Shown: piece by piece, positions 1 to 13,044 of the stretch
How positions within the stretch are numbered: position 1 is the stretch's first letter
Layout: every line of letters begins with the position of its first letter
Assembly (NCBI GenBank): GCA_029851415.1
Contig: CM056743.1
Span: 76,898,186-76,962,185, forward strand
DNA length: 64,000 nucleotides
Reading direction: 5' to 3'
DNA from: Eretmocerus hayati
Taxonomy: Eukaryota; Arthropoda; Insecta; Hymenoptera; Aphelinidae
Notes under the pieces: model-generated
Told to the model about the DNA's origin: nothing
What the model saw: the letters and a program-made list of their open reading frames with translations, nothing else
The model's database searches: none
Position numbers and translations under genes: made by a program

Positions 1-118
1 GGGCTTTGATTCAGACTTGTTGAGTCAAAACTTTCAGATACGGGTATAATTTTTTGCTCAGTAGTTGTGGAAACTCCTTCTGATTAGCATTTTATGTATA
101 ATATAAGAAAGTGTGCAA

Positions 119-1565
119 TTATATGACAGGTTCTTTTTGTTGTTTTATATACTCACTCGAGGTCAAGCTTGAATTTCCCTTGTCGAAGTCTTCAGCAAAA
201 TCTGACCAATCCACTTGAAACTCATTGTTGCTGGATTCATCAGGTCTTTGTATCAAGAGCAATGATGTTTCAGGATCAGTAGATTCTTTTGACTTTAATT
301 CTGGAGCAGAGGCATCATCTGGTTGTATCAAGTCAAGGAGAGGGTCTGTCTCAGTGACTATATCATTGCGTAACAAAGATTGATCACTACATGAAGGTAT
401 TGGAATTACCACTGGTATAAAAGCACTGGTAGATGGTGTTGAATTTATAATTGAGATTGTGGCTTCAGTTGGTGTTGCAAAGTTACCAGCAGTGCTCACT
501 ACTTGAGCATTGGGGAATAAAACTTGAGCACTAGTTGACAATTTGGATTGTTGATGAATCACCTTCTCATAGATTAGTTGTCTATTGTGCAGTGAATTTT
601 CTATATAGCCTTGAGCTATTGCATCTCAACGCCATCTCCCTAATTGCTTGATCATCTGCATAGTTGCTCCAGAGTCAGACACGAGAGTTGCTGATGTTCT
701 TCGAAGAGAGTGACCAGTAAATTCTTCTTGATTTGGAAGTCCCAAATACTTTGCAATGTAAGATGGTACTTCACCTATCTTGTGTATACCAATTGGTTGG
801 TTGAAGCATTCACCATTCACATACTTGATGAAAAATCTATCGGTGGTTACATGAGGTCTCCTCAATACCATGTATTTCTTGACTTTCTGATAAAACAGAG
901 GTCCAATTATGAATTGACCACTGTACTCATTTTTGTTATCATTAACTGATACCAGCAATTTATCGCCCAAATCTTCTACGTCTTTAACTTTTATGTTCAG
1001 AATTCCATCACAGCGCAAGCAACCACAAATTCCATATATTAGTATAACCTGCGATTATCAATATTCATGTTAATGAGAGGAAGACTAGAAAAATTCTCAC
1101 GCAAAAGACTGGCTGATAAGTGGTTACCTGTTTAGCCAACTCTGTACGTTCTGGAGCTTCTGTCATAAATCGCATGATGTGATTCCATCTGAATACAGCA
1201 GCTTTCTTTGGTTTGTAGCCTTTGTTAGTGTTTTTCACAAAGCTTTTGAGAGATAGGAAACGACTAAGATCAACATCTTCTCTTGTGCCCAAAGTCTTGC
1301 GCAGCATACTCCAAATACTCCACAACATTGTAGGTACTACATCTTCACTCAGCACTTTAAAGTATACAAGTAAGTTATCTTCCTCATTATCTGATATTAA
1401 ATCTTCATTCTTCATTTTCCATTCCTTGTAGGTATTATAAGCAAGCATGTAACGATCAGCAGATTTTTCTGGCAATGTGTCCTTTTCTACAATCAGCCTT
1501 GCTTGGTCACTGAAGTTCACCATGGCTGTTCCTCCTTCAACAGGCTCTACTGGTGAAGAATCCAT
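119..1565 (-). pseudogene. Crypton-like tyrosine recombinase, two coding exons, with an in-frame stop
   Basis: Likely a DNA-cutting and rejoining enzyme of the tyrosine recombinase (Crypton-type transposon) family or a gene derived from one. Exon 1 (1565-1128) encodes an acidic N-terminus and a helical core-binding-like domain. A canonical 79-bp phase-0 intron (1127-1049, GT..AG) follows. Exon 2 (from 1048) carries the first catalytic arginine context (LRCDG) and the box GHSLRRTSATL with the H-x-x-R pair, then LGRW. A TGA at 626-628 interrupts the frame directly after LGRWR. The same frame then continues with a tyrosine context (QGYIENS), the expected nucleophile region, and a 150-codon Ser/Thr-rich tail ending at 119. 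I chose the start at 1565 because it follows a possible acceptor and precedes the conserved part. A single stop before the tyrosine suggests a recent pseudogene, unless the base is an error or is polymorphic. Family assignment is by motif only. Confidence 0.75.
1049..1127 (-). other. Intron of the tyrosine recombinase gene
   Basis: On the minus strand the codons GCT AAA CAG are followed by GTAACC. The downstream coding block is preceded by ATCGCAG. Removing 79 bp joins the two blocks in phase 0 and puts the LRCDG box in frame. Confidence 0.7.
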
Positions 1566-1865
1566 GTTTGTACTCAACTGACGCTCTACGCCTAAAGCAA
1601 AAAATATGGGGGAAAAACTACATTCAATTGAGTATAACAACGCAGAGAGAAGTACTCATGATCAAAACTGAATGCGACGGATAAGAAACAAATTATCTGA
1701 AAACAAAATATTCTTGGAAAAGTGTAGGATTTGGAGTGATGGTTCAATCTATAGAACAATTTCTTATTTGAAAGTCGAGAGCGAGTTGTATACACTTTTC
1801 TTTCTAGAGATGAAAAATTGAGAGGCATGTTTGTATTATTTCTCTTTCTACGCATACTAACCTCT

Positions 1866-3700
1866 CATAGGACTTGTGGAGATCTCTCAGGAAACGTACA
1901 GTCGTTTATCGAGACAGATATGGGCAAATCTCAGGAACTATGCGGTTTCGACTTTGAAATTTCGAGAATTTCCAGAATGGCAGCACATCTCCGATAAACT
2001 TTTGTTTGGTCCAAGTAATGCTCAAACAATGATGAAATACTTGCGTAAATCATTTTGGAGCCCCGCCGTGGATTTGTGAGGGTGTAGAAGTTTTTCCCAT
2101 GTATTTGCGTGGGACCCTCATATTTTCGTAATTCTAATTGGCTCGTGTGTATGTGAATACATGGCATCCTTGGTGTTGGAATAGAAGAAGAGAGATGAGT
2201 TCAATGGTTTACAGTGTTTTCTGAAGGTCTGTGGTACAAAATGTAGATGTGCCTCAACCGTCGAAACGCTCATTTTCGTCATTTGTCGATCCTCACAAGC
2301 CTCGCATCGCGACCGATATGAGGCTGTAGTAGGGGCGATTCTCATAGGCATTTCTTGAGGTACAAATATCAGTTTACACGTGGTTTCCATCCCAACGGAA
2401 TCGAAATTTTCGTGTGCTACACGAAAAACGATTTTTTTGACCCCATTTACGCGAAAATAACTTTTCTCATTTCAAGCCGCATCGTCGTGCGGAATCGAGC
2501 ACACTATCGTTCTTGGGCTAGATTTGTAGGTTTTTGGATGTAGAATAATATGTCGTTTCTACAGATACGAAATATTCACCGCCCCGAGTGCTGCATCCAT
2601 TAGAAGAGCGATACAGGAGAAAATGTAGAATCGGAGTTCGCTCCAACGAATCATCGGCACTCCGACGCATTGATAGGCACAGCCTCGGGCGAAAATTATA
2701 TGTTTCTATGTATTATAATCCATCACATATCCAATTTTCAGACCGATCGGTGAACCGCCCCGCCTGTGGCGAGCTAAGGCGTGAGAGAACTATGGCCCTG
2801 TTCGGTCGAAAATTGTGATTTTGTCACGAAGAAGCGTCTCCCAGTACCTTTCTATAGCAATTTTTAGACTTCTGAATGATGCAGAACTATTAAATATGAG
2901 TAGATCTTCAAAATGATCTAATGCGAGCGGCGGAAATAACGCGACTGTTGTTCTGACAACGTGAAAATAGGCCTGTTCGGCCAAACCGCATACTTCGTGA
3001 GATTTGCCCATATATTGCCGTACGAAATAAGACACTGAATGCAAAAATTGGGTGCGTGGACATAGTCCGCCAGGCTGACCCTTTTGCATAAACCAGGACG
3101 ATTCTTCTTGACTCAGTCGCCGGCTCGGTCGACCGGACGCTGAAAAAATGACACGCGAGCTCGTCGCCGAAGACCGTACGTTTCTAATGGGACACAAACT
3201 GAGGCACTAAACCAATTTGGGTCCGTGGGCACGGTTTGCCACGTTAACCCTTTTGCACGATCCAGAAGAAATTTTTTCACGAGTATTGGGCTCTTCGGTG
3301 TAAGATGGACGCTAATAAACGGTACAGAGCTACGGAAAGCGATCGGCGAAGACCGTGGTGGACGATGGCAGACGCTGCCCGTGTGTATGTTTGCGACAGT
3401 CTCGAAAAGCGTCAGTCAATCTCGTCAGCCAATCAGAACGCGAGCTTGGTCTCGGCGGCAGTAAAAATCGCACTTTCGTGGCCGAAAAGAGTCACGGAAG
3501 GACGTACTTCCGTGCCGGGAGGAGGAAAAACTATTTTTCTTTCTCTGACGATAACACATCGCATAAGTCCATCTACACGAAATGCAATCTGTGAAATAAT
3601 TAGCACGTCGACTGCTTTCACTTATTCTCCACTTGTTCCATACTATATGCTATTAGCTTTAGTATTCTTTTCATATTCATTTGTAGTATTTCGTTAACAC
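1866..3700. other. Unassigned 1.8 kb; weak tandem duplication at 3040-3370
   Basis: No convincing gene is seen. Open frames here are short, overlap on both strands and match no family I know. Two diverged copies of a roughly 165-bp stretch lie at about 3040-3200 and 3210-3370; both contain a run like GACCCTTTTGCA/AACCCTTTTGCA and a GAAGACCGT box. Confidence 0.3.
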
Positions 3701-3800
3701 CAGACGGGGTTCTACCCCAAGGTGAAATAAAGTACCATACATATATACATACACACACACTCACACACATACTCATTTATACACATATAAACACGAACGG
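3640..3800 (+). mobile_element. Possible 3' end of a non-LTR retrotransposon, with CA/TA-rich tail
   Basis: The stretch CGGGGTTCTACCCCAAGG followed by GTGAAATAAAGTACC looks like the hairpin plus polyadenylation-like 3' end common in Jockey/I/R1-type retrotransposons. It runs into an irregular CATATA/CACACA microsatellite (3737-3795). No reverse transcriptase coding sequence precedes it, so this would be a strongly 5'-truncated copy. Confidence 0.3.
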
Positions 3801-4090
3801 ATTCAAATATTTTATAGTAGAAAGATAATCCGCTATAATGATTATTCCATTCTTCAGCACGTCAAAGGCGAGGAGGATTATATCCCGCCAATCCATTGGA
3901 TAATGTAACTCAACAGGGAATCAAGAAGCAATGGCGATGCCGTTATTGTTTAATAGGACACGTACTCCAGGTTATTCCAAGTAATTTAAGAATATTCAAT
4001 CCAGGTGATATCATAATTATTTTTATACTGTTTCTTGAAAATTATGAAAAATCTTCAAGAATTGGAAAAAAGAATATGTATGTTGAATGA

Positions 4091-4880
4091 TTGAATAAAA
4101 TTCCTCAGAGACGGGACATTTGCGCGTCTCCCCCCTCTCGTCTCCTTTCATTATATAGGTTTAATTAGACTAAAGCCGACATAATTCAGGAATGACTTAA
4201 AAACGATGATATAATAATTCTCACTAAGGTTCAACAGAATTCAACTGATTCACTCTTTAATTCCGACGATTTTAATTAATTGCAAGATCATAATCAATTT
4301 AGAATCAAAACCATGACGATGGAACAGAGCTTTCATGAATCAGTAAACTTAATATCATGATAGAATTTTTCCTAACAGTAAACCAACGTGACTCCCACAT
4401 ACGAAGAATCCAATCCTTGGCTTTCGCCTGCGGTAGGGTACCTCACAAAAGTGCTGAGGTAATGTCAAGGATTTGGTGTTCTTATTAGCTGACTGACGGA
4501 TCCCATCAAAGAATTTCCGCCCAACTGAATCCCTACATTTCTGAGTCATTCTACACAGAACCCTGGAAGGTCCCCTGTTAGTGAATGACTCATCCATAGA
4601 TTTGTATATTCTTTTGGAATCGTGAAGTTCTGGGCTACGAACGCACATACTCTGACTGCATCATTCAATAATCAATGAATGAACAAAGTAGGGGGGAAAT
4701 TTCTCCAGTCATAACTTTCAGATGATTTTGCAATCAATGAAGGTCGTCGTTAGAGATCAAATTTTGCCTTGTTCTTATCATCATACTCAAACCATAATAG
4801 AATAACAAATATCATTAAACTTTTCAACAACTATTGTTGCAAAATGGATGTGATCTAAACGACAATGAGAGACCCCCATA
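4091..4880. other. No gene recognised
   Basis: AT-rich sequence with one 97-codon open frame on the minus strand (4355-4648) that resembles no family I know. I see no repeat or motif that identifies it. Confidence 0.3.
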
Positions 4881-4882
4881 CA

Positions 4883-5385
4883 ACAACATTGATAACATAA
4901 AACAAACGATCACAATCATCACCATTAAGACACTTCGATTCTACACTGATGAGAACGTTGCGATGACTCGCCTAGGCCATGGCTCAAGAGTGACTAACTC
5001 CGCTGAGAGCGACCGAAGCGAAAAATCCAAAACAAACTCATCAACACTACACTATTCACATATAGACCATAATACAAACATTTGATTACAACTATCACTA
5101 CTGAGACCTTAACTCTACGCTGACGATGACGTTGCGGTGACTCGCCTAGGCCATGGCTCAAGAGTGATTAACTCCGCTGAGAGCGACCGAAGCGAAAAAT
5201 CCAAAGCGAACTCATCCACACCACACTCTTTACATGTAGACCATAATACAAACATTTGATTACAACTATTACCACTGAGACACTAACTTTACACCGATGA
5301 TGACGTTGCAGTGACTCGCCTATGCCATGGCTCAAGTGATTAACTCCGCTGAGAGCGACCGAAGCCAAAAATCCAAAACAAATTG
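4883..5385. repeat. 174-bp tandem repeat, nearly three copies
   Basis: The anchor GTGACTCGCCTAGGCCATGG recurs with its CTCG at 4967, 5141 and 5315, so the period is exactly 174 bp. Each copy also carries GCTGAGAGCGACCGAAGC. Copies differ by scattered substitutions, and the third is shortened. The array ends where the 3' tail of the adjacent minus-strand non-LTR element begins, so it may be part of that element's 3' UTR or an older neighbour. Confidence 0.85.
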
Positions 5386-7862
5386 TATTTTATTCTATTT
5401 ATTCTATTTCCTTTGTATACGGACTTAAAAGTCCTTCATGATAATATATAGAATAGTAGCTTGTCACTTGTGTAGCACCGTATCATATCAAGAAGGAACA
5501 AAATCAGAATCATAATTCAAAAGATAACAATTTTTCAGCTAAACAATCATTAGCAATCATGACATGTAGATATAAATAGAACATTATCATTTATGAATTT
5601 GTGAAATCAATAGTAGATCTGCAAGCACATCTGGATTGCGGATGTGGTTCTCAAATGGACCAATTCGCAACATTCTTATTTCTTCTGGTAGTTTATTCCA
5701 TATGCGCTTTAACCTAATACTACATGAGTTGAAGTGATGATTCCATGTGGATATAATTTCGACTAGTGGTCGAGTGTTACGAAGAGGGTAATTGAAAGAC
5801 CTTGTATCAAAATTCAATTGAGAATTAAGATTGTCCAAAGGATTATGAACAATTTTATATGCGGTCACATGATCGTATTAGCGAAAGAGAGATTTCATGG
5901 GAACAAGTCACATAGCCTGCAATACCGTCGAATAATCATGGTTAGTGTAATGCATACGTTTGCCCATTTTAAATGATAAGAATCTCAGCATTTTATGATG
6001 CACAGTTTCAAGTTTCTGCATTTGATTTTTCTCAAAAGGTGCCCAAATTTGACAACCATATAGGAATGTAGGTAAAACTGTAGATTTATATAAATTGACA
6101 GTGCAATTAGTGTTAGTAAAGTTGTGTGTATATCGTTCTATCATACCAATTTTTCTAGAGCACTTTCCTTTAATGTTATCAATGTGGTAATGGAAATCAA
6201 GTTGTGAATCGAAATAGATGCCTAGATCTTTGGTAACTGCAACTCTATTCAGATGAATGTTATTCAAAACATAATCAAATGAATAGGAACGTTTAGTTCT
6301 ATGAAATGAAATAACATTACATTTTCCAACGTTCAAATTCAAGCCATTGGTTTTACACCAGAGGGCGAAGAATTAAATGTCAGCTTGTAGTTTGAACGCA
6401 TCCACGTCAGTATTCACAATGGAATAAATTTTAAGATCGTCTACATACAAGAGAAACTTAGAGTTGTCAATAACGGTGGTAAGATCATTAATATATGCAC
6501 AAAATACTATAGGCCCCAAATGCGAACCTCGCGGTACTCCAGAGATATTATGGATTGAATGAGGAAGGGAATTCCCAATCAAAACTCTTTGCGATCTATC
6601 ACTAAGATATGATTTCACCCACTTGAGAGTTTGACCTTGAACTACAAAGTTCCGAAATTTGGTCAATAAACGTTGATGATTGACTGTGTCGGAACCTTTA
6701 GATGAATCCGTATAAATAGTATCTACTTGTAAATTCTCATTAAGGGCGCGTGATATAAAATTCTCAAAAATTATAAGGTTCGATAGTGTGGAGCGGCCTT
6801 TCATAAAACCTTGTTGCTCTATAATGAACTTTGATGACAGAAAATTGGTTATGTGGTTTGTAGCAATGGAGTCAAGAAGTTTGGCTATACACCCGATGTT
6901 AGAGACAGGTCTGTAATTTTCAACGTCAACTCTGTCACCGCTCTTATATGTGGGCTTAATTATGGAATGCTTCCGAATTGATAGGAATTTACCAGAACTG
7001 AAAGACTCATCAAAAATTGATGAGATAGGATATTCCAGTTCATCTACACATTTCTTGGAGAAGAATGATGGAAGAATATCAAAATTAGGATTCAGATTAT
7101 CATTGACCTTGTTCACCTCGGAATGATATTGATCAGCTGTGACTATAATGTCAGATAGTAAAGTAGTTGGACAAGATTCTTCAATATCTGTTAAGTTATC
7201 ACGAGTAAACACAGAACCAAAAAATTCATGCAAATAGATTTGCCGCTTCTGAATTAGATTTAGAGTTCTTTCCTCTAAAAGAAAATTCATACGTTTGATG
7301 AGGCTCTACTACTAAAATGTTGCCAAAATTTCCTAGGATTTACAACAGAGTCTATTTCTAGTTATTTTATGTATTCTCTATACTTAATTCTCGACAATCT
7401 AATGCATTCTGCTCGCAATTTCTCAAAAGTAATATAATCATTTGAGGAATTAGACAGTTTCCATTCCAAATGAGCACTCTTCTTAACGTAAACTTTGTCC
7501 TTCATTTCTTGATCGTACCATGGCGGGAAACTGTAGTTCTTCACACGTACAACTGGAACAAATTTCTCAATGATGATTTCAATTCCATCATTGAACACTT
7601 GCACCATTGAGTCTCAATCGAAACTGATAAACTTTTCTCTCCAGCTAATAGCATTCAAAGCACCTCTTATTCCATTGTAATCTGCTTTCTTGAAATTCAG
7701 ACGACAAGTAGTTGTATCTATTTTCACTTCTAGGGGGCATGATATATGCCACAAGGTAGGTGTATGGTGTGGATCAGGCTTAATGATCCACTCATCAAAA
7801 TCAACCTCTTCCACCATATTATGAGGGGCAAATGAAAGATCCAATGAGTGTTTCACGATGTG
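5382..7862 (-). mobile_element. Non-LTR retrotransposon (CR1/Jockey-like), 5'-truncated and decayed
   Basis: A minus-strand copy of a LINE-type element. It retains the end of the endonuclease domain, the full reverse transcriptase region and a C-terminal domain. Its 3' end has a short hairpin (GGACTTTTAAGTCC, near 5424-5437) and a tail of repeated AATAGAATAAA (near 5383-5400), typical of microsatellite-like non-LTR tails. The 5' end is missing beyond about 7862. The coding region is broken by several stops and at least one frameshift, so this copy is dead. Confidence 0.85.
5587..7856 (-). pseudogene. Broken ORF2 (endonuclease end + reverse transcriptase) of the non-LTR element
   Basis: Coding blocks on the minus strand are 7856-7614 (end of the endonuclease domain), 7607-7362 (linker), 7290-6373 (reverse transcriptase), 6342-5908 and 5868-5587 (C-terminal). 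The RT block shows the order expected for this superfamily: ENYRPVSN, QQGFMKGRST, a DTVNHQRLL helix, GVPRGSHLGP and the YVDD active site. In-frame stops lie at about 7611, 7362 and 6373, and between the last two blocks. A frameshift lies between 7362 and 7290. One RT motif reads YTDSSKGSD where family members usually have a phenylalanine-containing motif, another sign of decay. Confidence 0.85.
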
Positions 7863-8256
7863 AGAGCTCTATCGCAGGATATTTCTTGAATCGAAAGATT
7901 GATACTATCGGTTTTTCCTGCAAATTTTATTTAGCACTGTTTGTGCGACATTTCGGTTGTTTTCGATCTTGCAACCCTTTCTAAGCTAAAATTAAGAATT
8001 GTACATTATTTTAAAACACTATGACTGCTACACACACTACATTTTGATATAAACATCTTTATAATCACCTTAAAATTCACAAATAATATTCATGGTAAAC
8101 CCATGGTCCTAATATATCCATCCAAGCACGGCTTTGGGTCAGTCTATTTTATTTGGCAATTTGAAACTAGAAAAAAATACGCCGCTAAAAGTGATTAGCA
8201 GAAAGCTTTCTCCAAGCGTCATATGATGATAATTAGAATAACCAGACCATCATCAT
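7863..8256. other. No gene recognised between non-LTR element and satellite
   Basis: AT-rich sequence without a long open frame or recognisable repeat. It is the unique left flank of the 317-bp satellite. Confidence 0.3.
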
Positions 8257-11200
8257 TCGATAGATCTCGCAGAAAAAATCATAGTTTAGGTCATTAAGAT
8301 TGAGATAAATGAGTCATGAAGGAAGGTAGGAGGAAAAATTGAATATTAAGGAAAATTTTCCTTTATTTTTTGAATTATTTTTTGGAGGGAGCTTTTTAGA
8401 AGGATTTGAGCCATCTAGCCTTAGGTTTTTTCGATGATATCTATTAGTTGGTTGAGAGAGAATTTGGATGCGGTAGGTTTAAAAAGGCTCAAAAAAAGAT
8501 TTTTGGTGAAAATTTTGATTTTTTTGAAAATTTGAGATCTGTAGAGATTAAATGGAATTTCGGTATTAACTAATCGATAGATCTCGCAGAAAAAATCATA
8601 GTTTAGGTCATCAAGATTGAGATAAATGAGTCATGAAGGAAGGTAGGAGGAAAAATTGAATATTAAGGGAAATTTTCCTTTATTTTTTGAATTATTTTTT
8701 GGAGGGAGCTTTTTAGAAGGATTTGAGCCATCTAGTCTTAGGTTTTTTCGATGATATCTATTAGTTGGTTGAGACAGAATTTGGATGCGGTAGGTTTAAA
8801 AAGGCTCAAAAAAAAAATTTTGGTGAAAATTTTGATTTTTTCGGAAATTTGAGATCTGTAGAGATTAAATGGAATTTCGGTATTAACCAATCGATAGATC
8901 TCGCAGAAAAAATCATAGTTTAGGTCATCAAGATTGAGATGAATGAGTCATGAAGGAAGGTAGGAGGAAAAATTGAATATTAAGGGAAATTTTCCTTTAT
9001 TTTTTGAACTATTTTTTGGAGGGAGCTTTTTAGAAGGATTTGAGCCATCTAGTCTTAGGTTTTTTCGATGATATCTATTAGTTGGTTGAGACAGAATTTG
9101 GATGCGGTAGGTTTAAAAAGGCTCAAAAAAAATTTTTTGGTGAAAATTTTGATTTATCGAAAATTTGAGATCTGTAGAGATTAAATGGAATTTCGGTATT
9201 AACCAATCGATAGATCTCGCAGAAAAAATCATAGTTTAGGTCATTAAGATTGAGATAAATGAGTCATGAAGGAAGGTAGGAGGAAAAATTGAATATTGAG
9301 GGAAATTTTCCTTTATTTTTTGAATTATTTTTTGGAGGGAGCTTTTTAGAAGGATTTGAGCCATCTAGCCTTAGGTTTTTTCGATGATATCTATTAGTTG
9401 GTTGAGAGAGAATTTGGATGCGGTAGGTTTAAAAAGGCTCAAAAAAAGATTTTTGGTGAAAATTTTGATTTTTTTGAAAATTTGAGATCTGTAGAGATTA
9501 AATGGAATTTCGGTATTAACTAATCGATAGATCTCGCAGAAAAAATCATAGTTTAGGTCATCAAGATTGAGATAAATGAGTCATGAAGGAAGGTAGGAGG
9601 AAAAATTGAATATTAAGGGAAATTTTCCTTTATTTTTTGAATTATTTTTTGGAGGGAGCTTTTTAGAAGGATTTGAGCCATCTAGTCTTAGGTTTTTTCG
9701 ATGATATCTATTAGTTGGTTGAGACAGAATTTGGATGCGGTAGGTTTAAAAAGGCTCAAAAAAAAATTTTTGGTGAAAATTTTGATTTTTTCGTAAATTT
9801 GAGATCTGTAGAGATTAAATGGAATTTCGGTATTAACCAATCGATAGATCTCGCAGAAAAAATCATAGTTTAGGTCATCAAGATTGAGATAAATGAGTCA
9901 TGAAGGAAGGTAGGAGGAAAAATTGAATATTAAGGGAAATTTTCCTTTATTTTTTGAACTATTTTTTGGAGGGAGCTTTTTAGAAGGATTTGAGCCATCT
10001 AGTCTTAGGTTTTTTCGATGATATCTATTAGTTGGTTGAGACAGAATTTGGATGCGGTAGGTTTAAAAAGGCTCAAAAAAAAATTTTTGGTGAAAATTTT
10101 GATTTTTTCGAAAATTTGAGATCTGTAGAGATTAAATGGAATTTCGGTATTAACCAATCGATAGATCTCGCAGAAAAAATCATAGTTTAGGTCATCAAGA
10201 TTGAGATAAATGAGTCATGAAGGAAGGTAGGAGGAAAAATTGAATATTAAGGGAAATTTTCCTTTATTTTTTGAACTATTTTTTGGAGGGAGCTTTTTAG
10301 AAGGATTTGAGCCATCTAGTCTTAGGTTTTTTCGATGATATCTATTAGTTGGTTGAGACAGAATTTGGATGCGGTAGGTTTAAAAAGGCTCAAAAAAAAT
10401 TTTTGGTGAAAATTTTGATTTTTTTGAAAATTTGAGATCTGTAGAGATTAAATGGAATTTCGGTATTAACTAATCGATAGATCTCGCAGAAAAAATCATA
10501 GTTTAGGTCATCAAGATTGAGATAAATGAGTCATGAAGGAAGGTAGGAGGAAAAATTGAATATTAAGGGAAATTTTCCTTTATTTTTTGAATTATTTTTT
10601 GGAGGGAGCTTTTTAGAAGGATTTGAGCCATCTAGTCTTAGGTTTTTTCGATGATATCGATTAGTTGGTTGAGACAGAATTTGGATGCGGTAGGATTAAA
10701 AAGGCTCAAAAAAAAATTTTTGGTGAAAATTTTGATTTTTTCGAAAATTTGAGATCTGTAGAGATTAAATGGAATTTCGGTATTAACCAATCGATAGATC
10801 TCGCAGAAAAAATCATAGTTTAGGTCATCAAGATTGAGATAAATGAGTCATGAAGGAAGGTAGGAGGAAAAATTGAATATTAAGGGAAATTTTCCTTTAT
10901 TTTTTGAACTATTTTTTGGAGGGAGCTTTTTAGAAGGATTTGAGCCATCTAGTCTTAGGTTTTTTCGATGATATCTATTAGTTGGTTGAGACAGAATTTG
11001 GATGCGGTAGGTTTAAAAAGGCTCAAAAAAAAATTTTTGGTGAAAATTTTGATTTTTTCGAAAATTTGAGATCTGTAGAGATTAAATGGAATTTCGGTAT
11101 TAACCAATCGATAGATCTCGCAGAAAAAATCATAGTTTAGGTCATCAAGATTGAGATGAATGAGTCATGAAGGAAGGTAGGAGGAAAAATTGAATATTAA

Positions 11201-13044
11201 GGGAAATTTTCCTTTATTTTTTGAACTATTTTTTGGAGGGAGCTTTTTAGAAGGATTTGAGCCATCTAGTCTTAGGTTTTTTCGATGATATCTATTAGTT
11301 GGTTGAGACAGACGTTGGATGCGGTAGGTTTAAAAAGGCTCAAAAAAAAATTTTTGGTGAAAATTTTGATTTTTTCGAAAATTTGAGATCTGTAGAGATT
11401 AAATGGAATTTCGGTATTAACCAATCGATAGATCTCGCAGAAAAAATCATAGTTTAGGTCATCAAGATTGAGATAAATGAGTCATGAAGGAAGGTAGGAG
11501 GAAAAATTGAATATTAAGGGAAATTTTCCTTTATTTTTTGAATTATTTTTTGGAGGGAGCTTTTTAGAAGGATTTGAGCCATCTAGTCTTAGGTTTTTTC
11601 GATGATATCTATTAGTTGGTTGAGACAGAATTTGGATGCGGTAGGTTTAAAAAGGCTCAAAAAAAAATTTTTGGTGAAAATTTTGATTTTTTCGAAAATT
11701 TGAGATCTGTAGAGATTAAATGGAATTTCGGTATTAACCAATCGATAGATCTCGCAGAAAAAATCATAGTTTAGGTCATCAAGATTGAGATAAATGAGTC
11801 ATGAAGGAAGGTAGGAGGAAAAATTGAATATTAAGGGAAATTTTCCTTTATTTTTTGAACTATTTTTTGGAGGGAGCTTTTTAGAAGGATTTGAGCCATC
11901 TAGTCTTAGGTTTTTTCGATGATATCTATTAGTTGGTTGAGACAGACGTTGGATGCGGTAGGTTTAAAAAGGCTCAAAAAAAAATTTTTGGTGAAAATTT
12001 TGATTTTTTCGAAAATTTGAGATCTGTAGAGATTAAATGGAATTTCGGTATTAACCAATCGATAGATCTCGCAGAAAAAATCATAGTTTAGGTCATCAAG
12101 ATTGAGATAAATGAGTCATGAAGGAAGGTAGGAGGAAAAATTGAATATTAAGGGAAATTTTCCTTTATTTTTTGAATTATTTTTTGGAGGGAGCTTTTTA
12201 GAAGGATTTGAGCCATCTAGTCTTAGGTTTTTTCGATGATATCTATTAGTTGGTTGAGACAGAATTTGGATGCGGTAGGTTTAAAAAGGCTCAAAAAAAA
12301 ATTTTTGGTGAAAATTTTGATTTTTTCGAAAATTTGAGATCTGTAGAGATTAAATGGAATTTCGGTATTAACCAATCGATAGATCTCGCAGAAAAAATCA
12401 TAGTTTAGGTCATCAAGATTGAGATAAATGAGTCATGAAGGAAGGTAGGAGGAAAAATTGAATATTAAGGGAAATTTTCCTTTATTTTTTGAACTATTTT
12501 TTGGAGGGAGCTTTTTAGAAGGATTTGAGCCATCTAGTCTTAGGTTTTTTCGATGATATCTATTAGTTGGTTGAGACAGACGTTGGATGCGGTAGGTTTA
12601 AAAAGGCTCAAAAAAAAATTTTTGGTGAAAATTTTGATTTTTTCGAAAATTTGAGATCTGTAGAGATTAAATGGAATTTCGGTATGAACTAATCGATAGA
12701 TCTCGCAGAAAAAATCATAGTTTAGGTCATCAAGATTGAGATAAATGAGTCATGAAGGAAGGTAGGAGGAAAAATTGAATATTAAGGGAAATTTTCCTTT
12801 ATTTTTTGAACTATTTTTTGGAGGGAGCTTTTTAGAAGGATTTGAGCCATCTAGTCTTAGGTTTTTTCGATGATATCTATTAGTTGGTTGAGACAGAATT
12901 TGGATGCGGTAGGTTTAAAAAGGCTCAAAAAACAATTTTTGGTGAAAATTTTGATTTTTTTGAAAATTTGAGATCTATAGAGATCAAATGAAATTTCGGT
13001 ATTAACCAATCGATAGATCTCGCAGAAAAAATCATAGTTTAGGT
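8257..13044. repeat. 317-bp satellite array, 15 full units plus a partial
   Basis: The anchor TCGATAGATCTCGCAG recurs at 8257, 8574, 8891, 9207, 9524, 9841, 10158, 10474, 10791, 11108, 11425, 11742, 12059, 12376, 12693 and 13010: a period of 317 bp (twice 316). Units are about 97-99% alike by eye. Diagnostic variants reveal higher-order structure. Units 1 and 4 share GTCATTAAG, CTAGCCTTAGG and GAGAGAGAATTTGG, giving a 950-bp trimer copied twice. The variant GACGTTGG recurs at 11311, 11945 and 12579, exactly 634 bp apart, giving a dimer copied three times. No open frame runs through the array. Confidence 0.97.

Noticed and set aside
8257..13044. CRISPR-like regular repeats
   Set aside because: Units are contiguous with no unique spacers, are 317 bp long, and lie in a eukaryotic context. 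This is a satellite.
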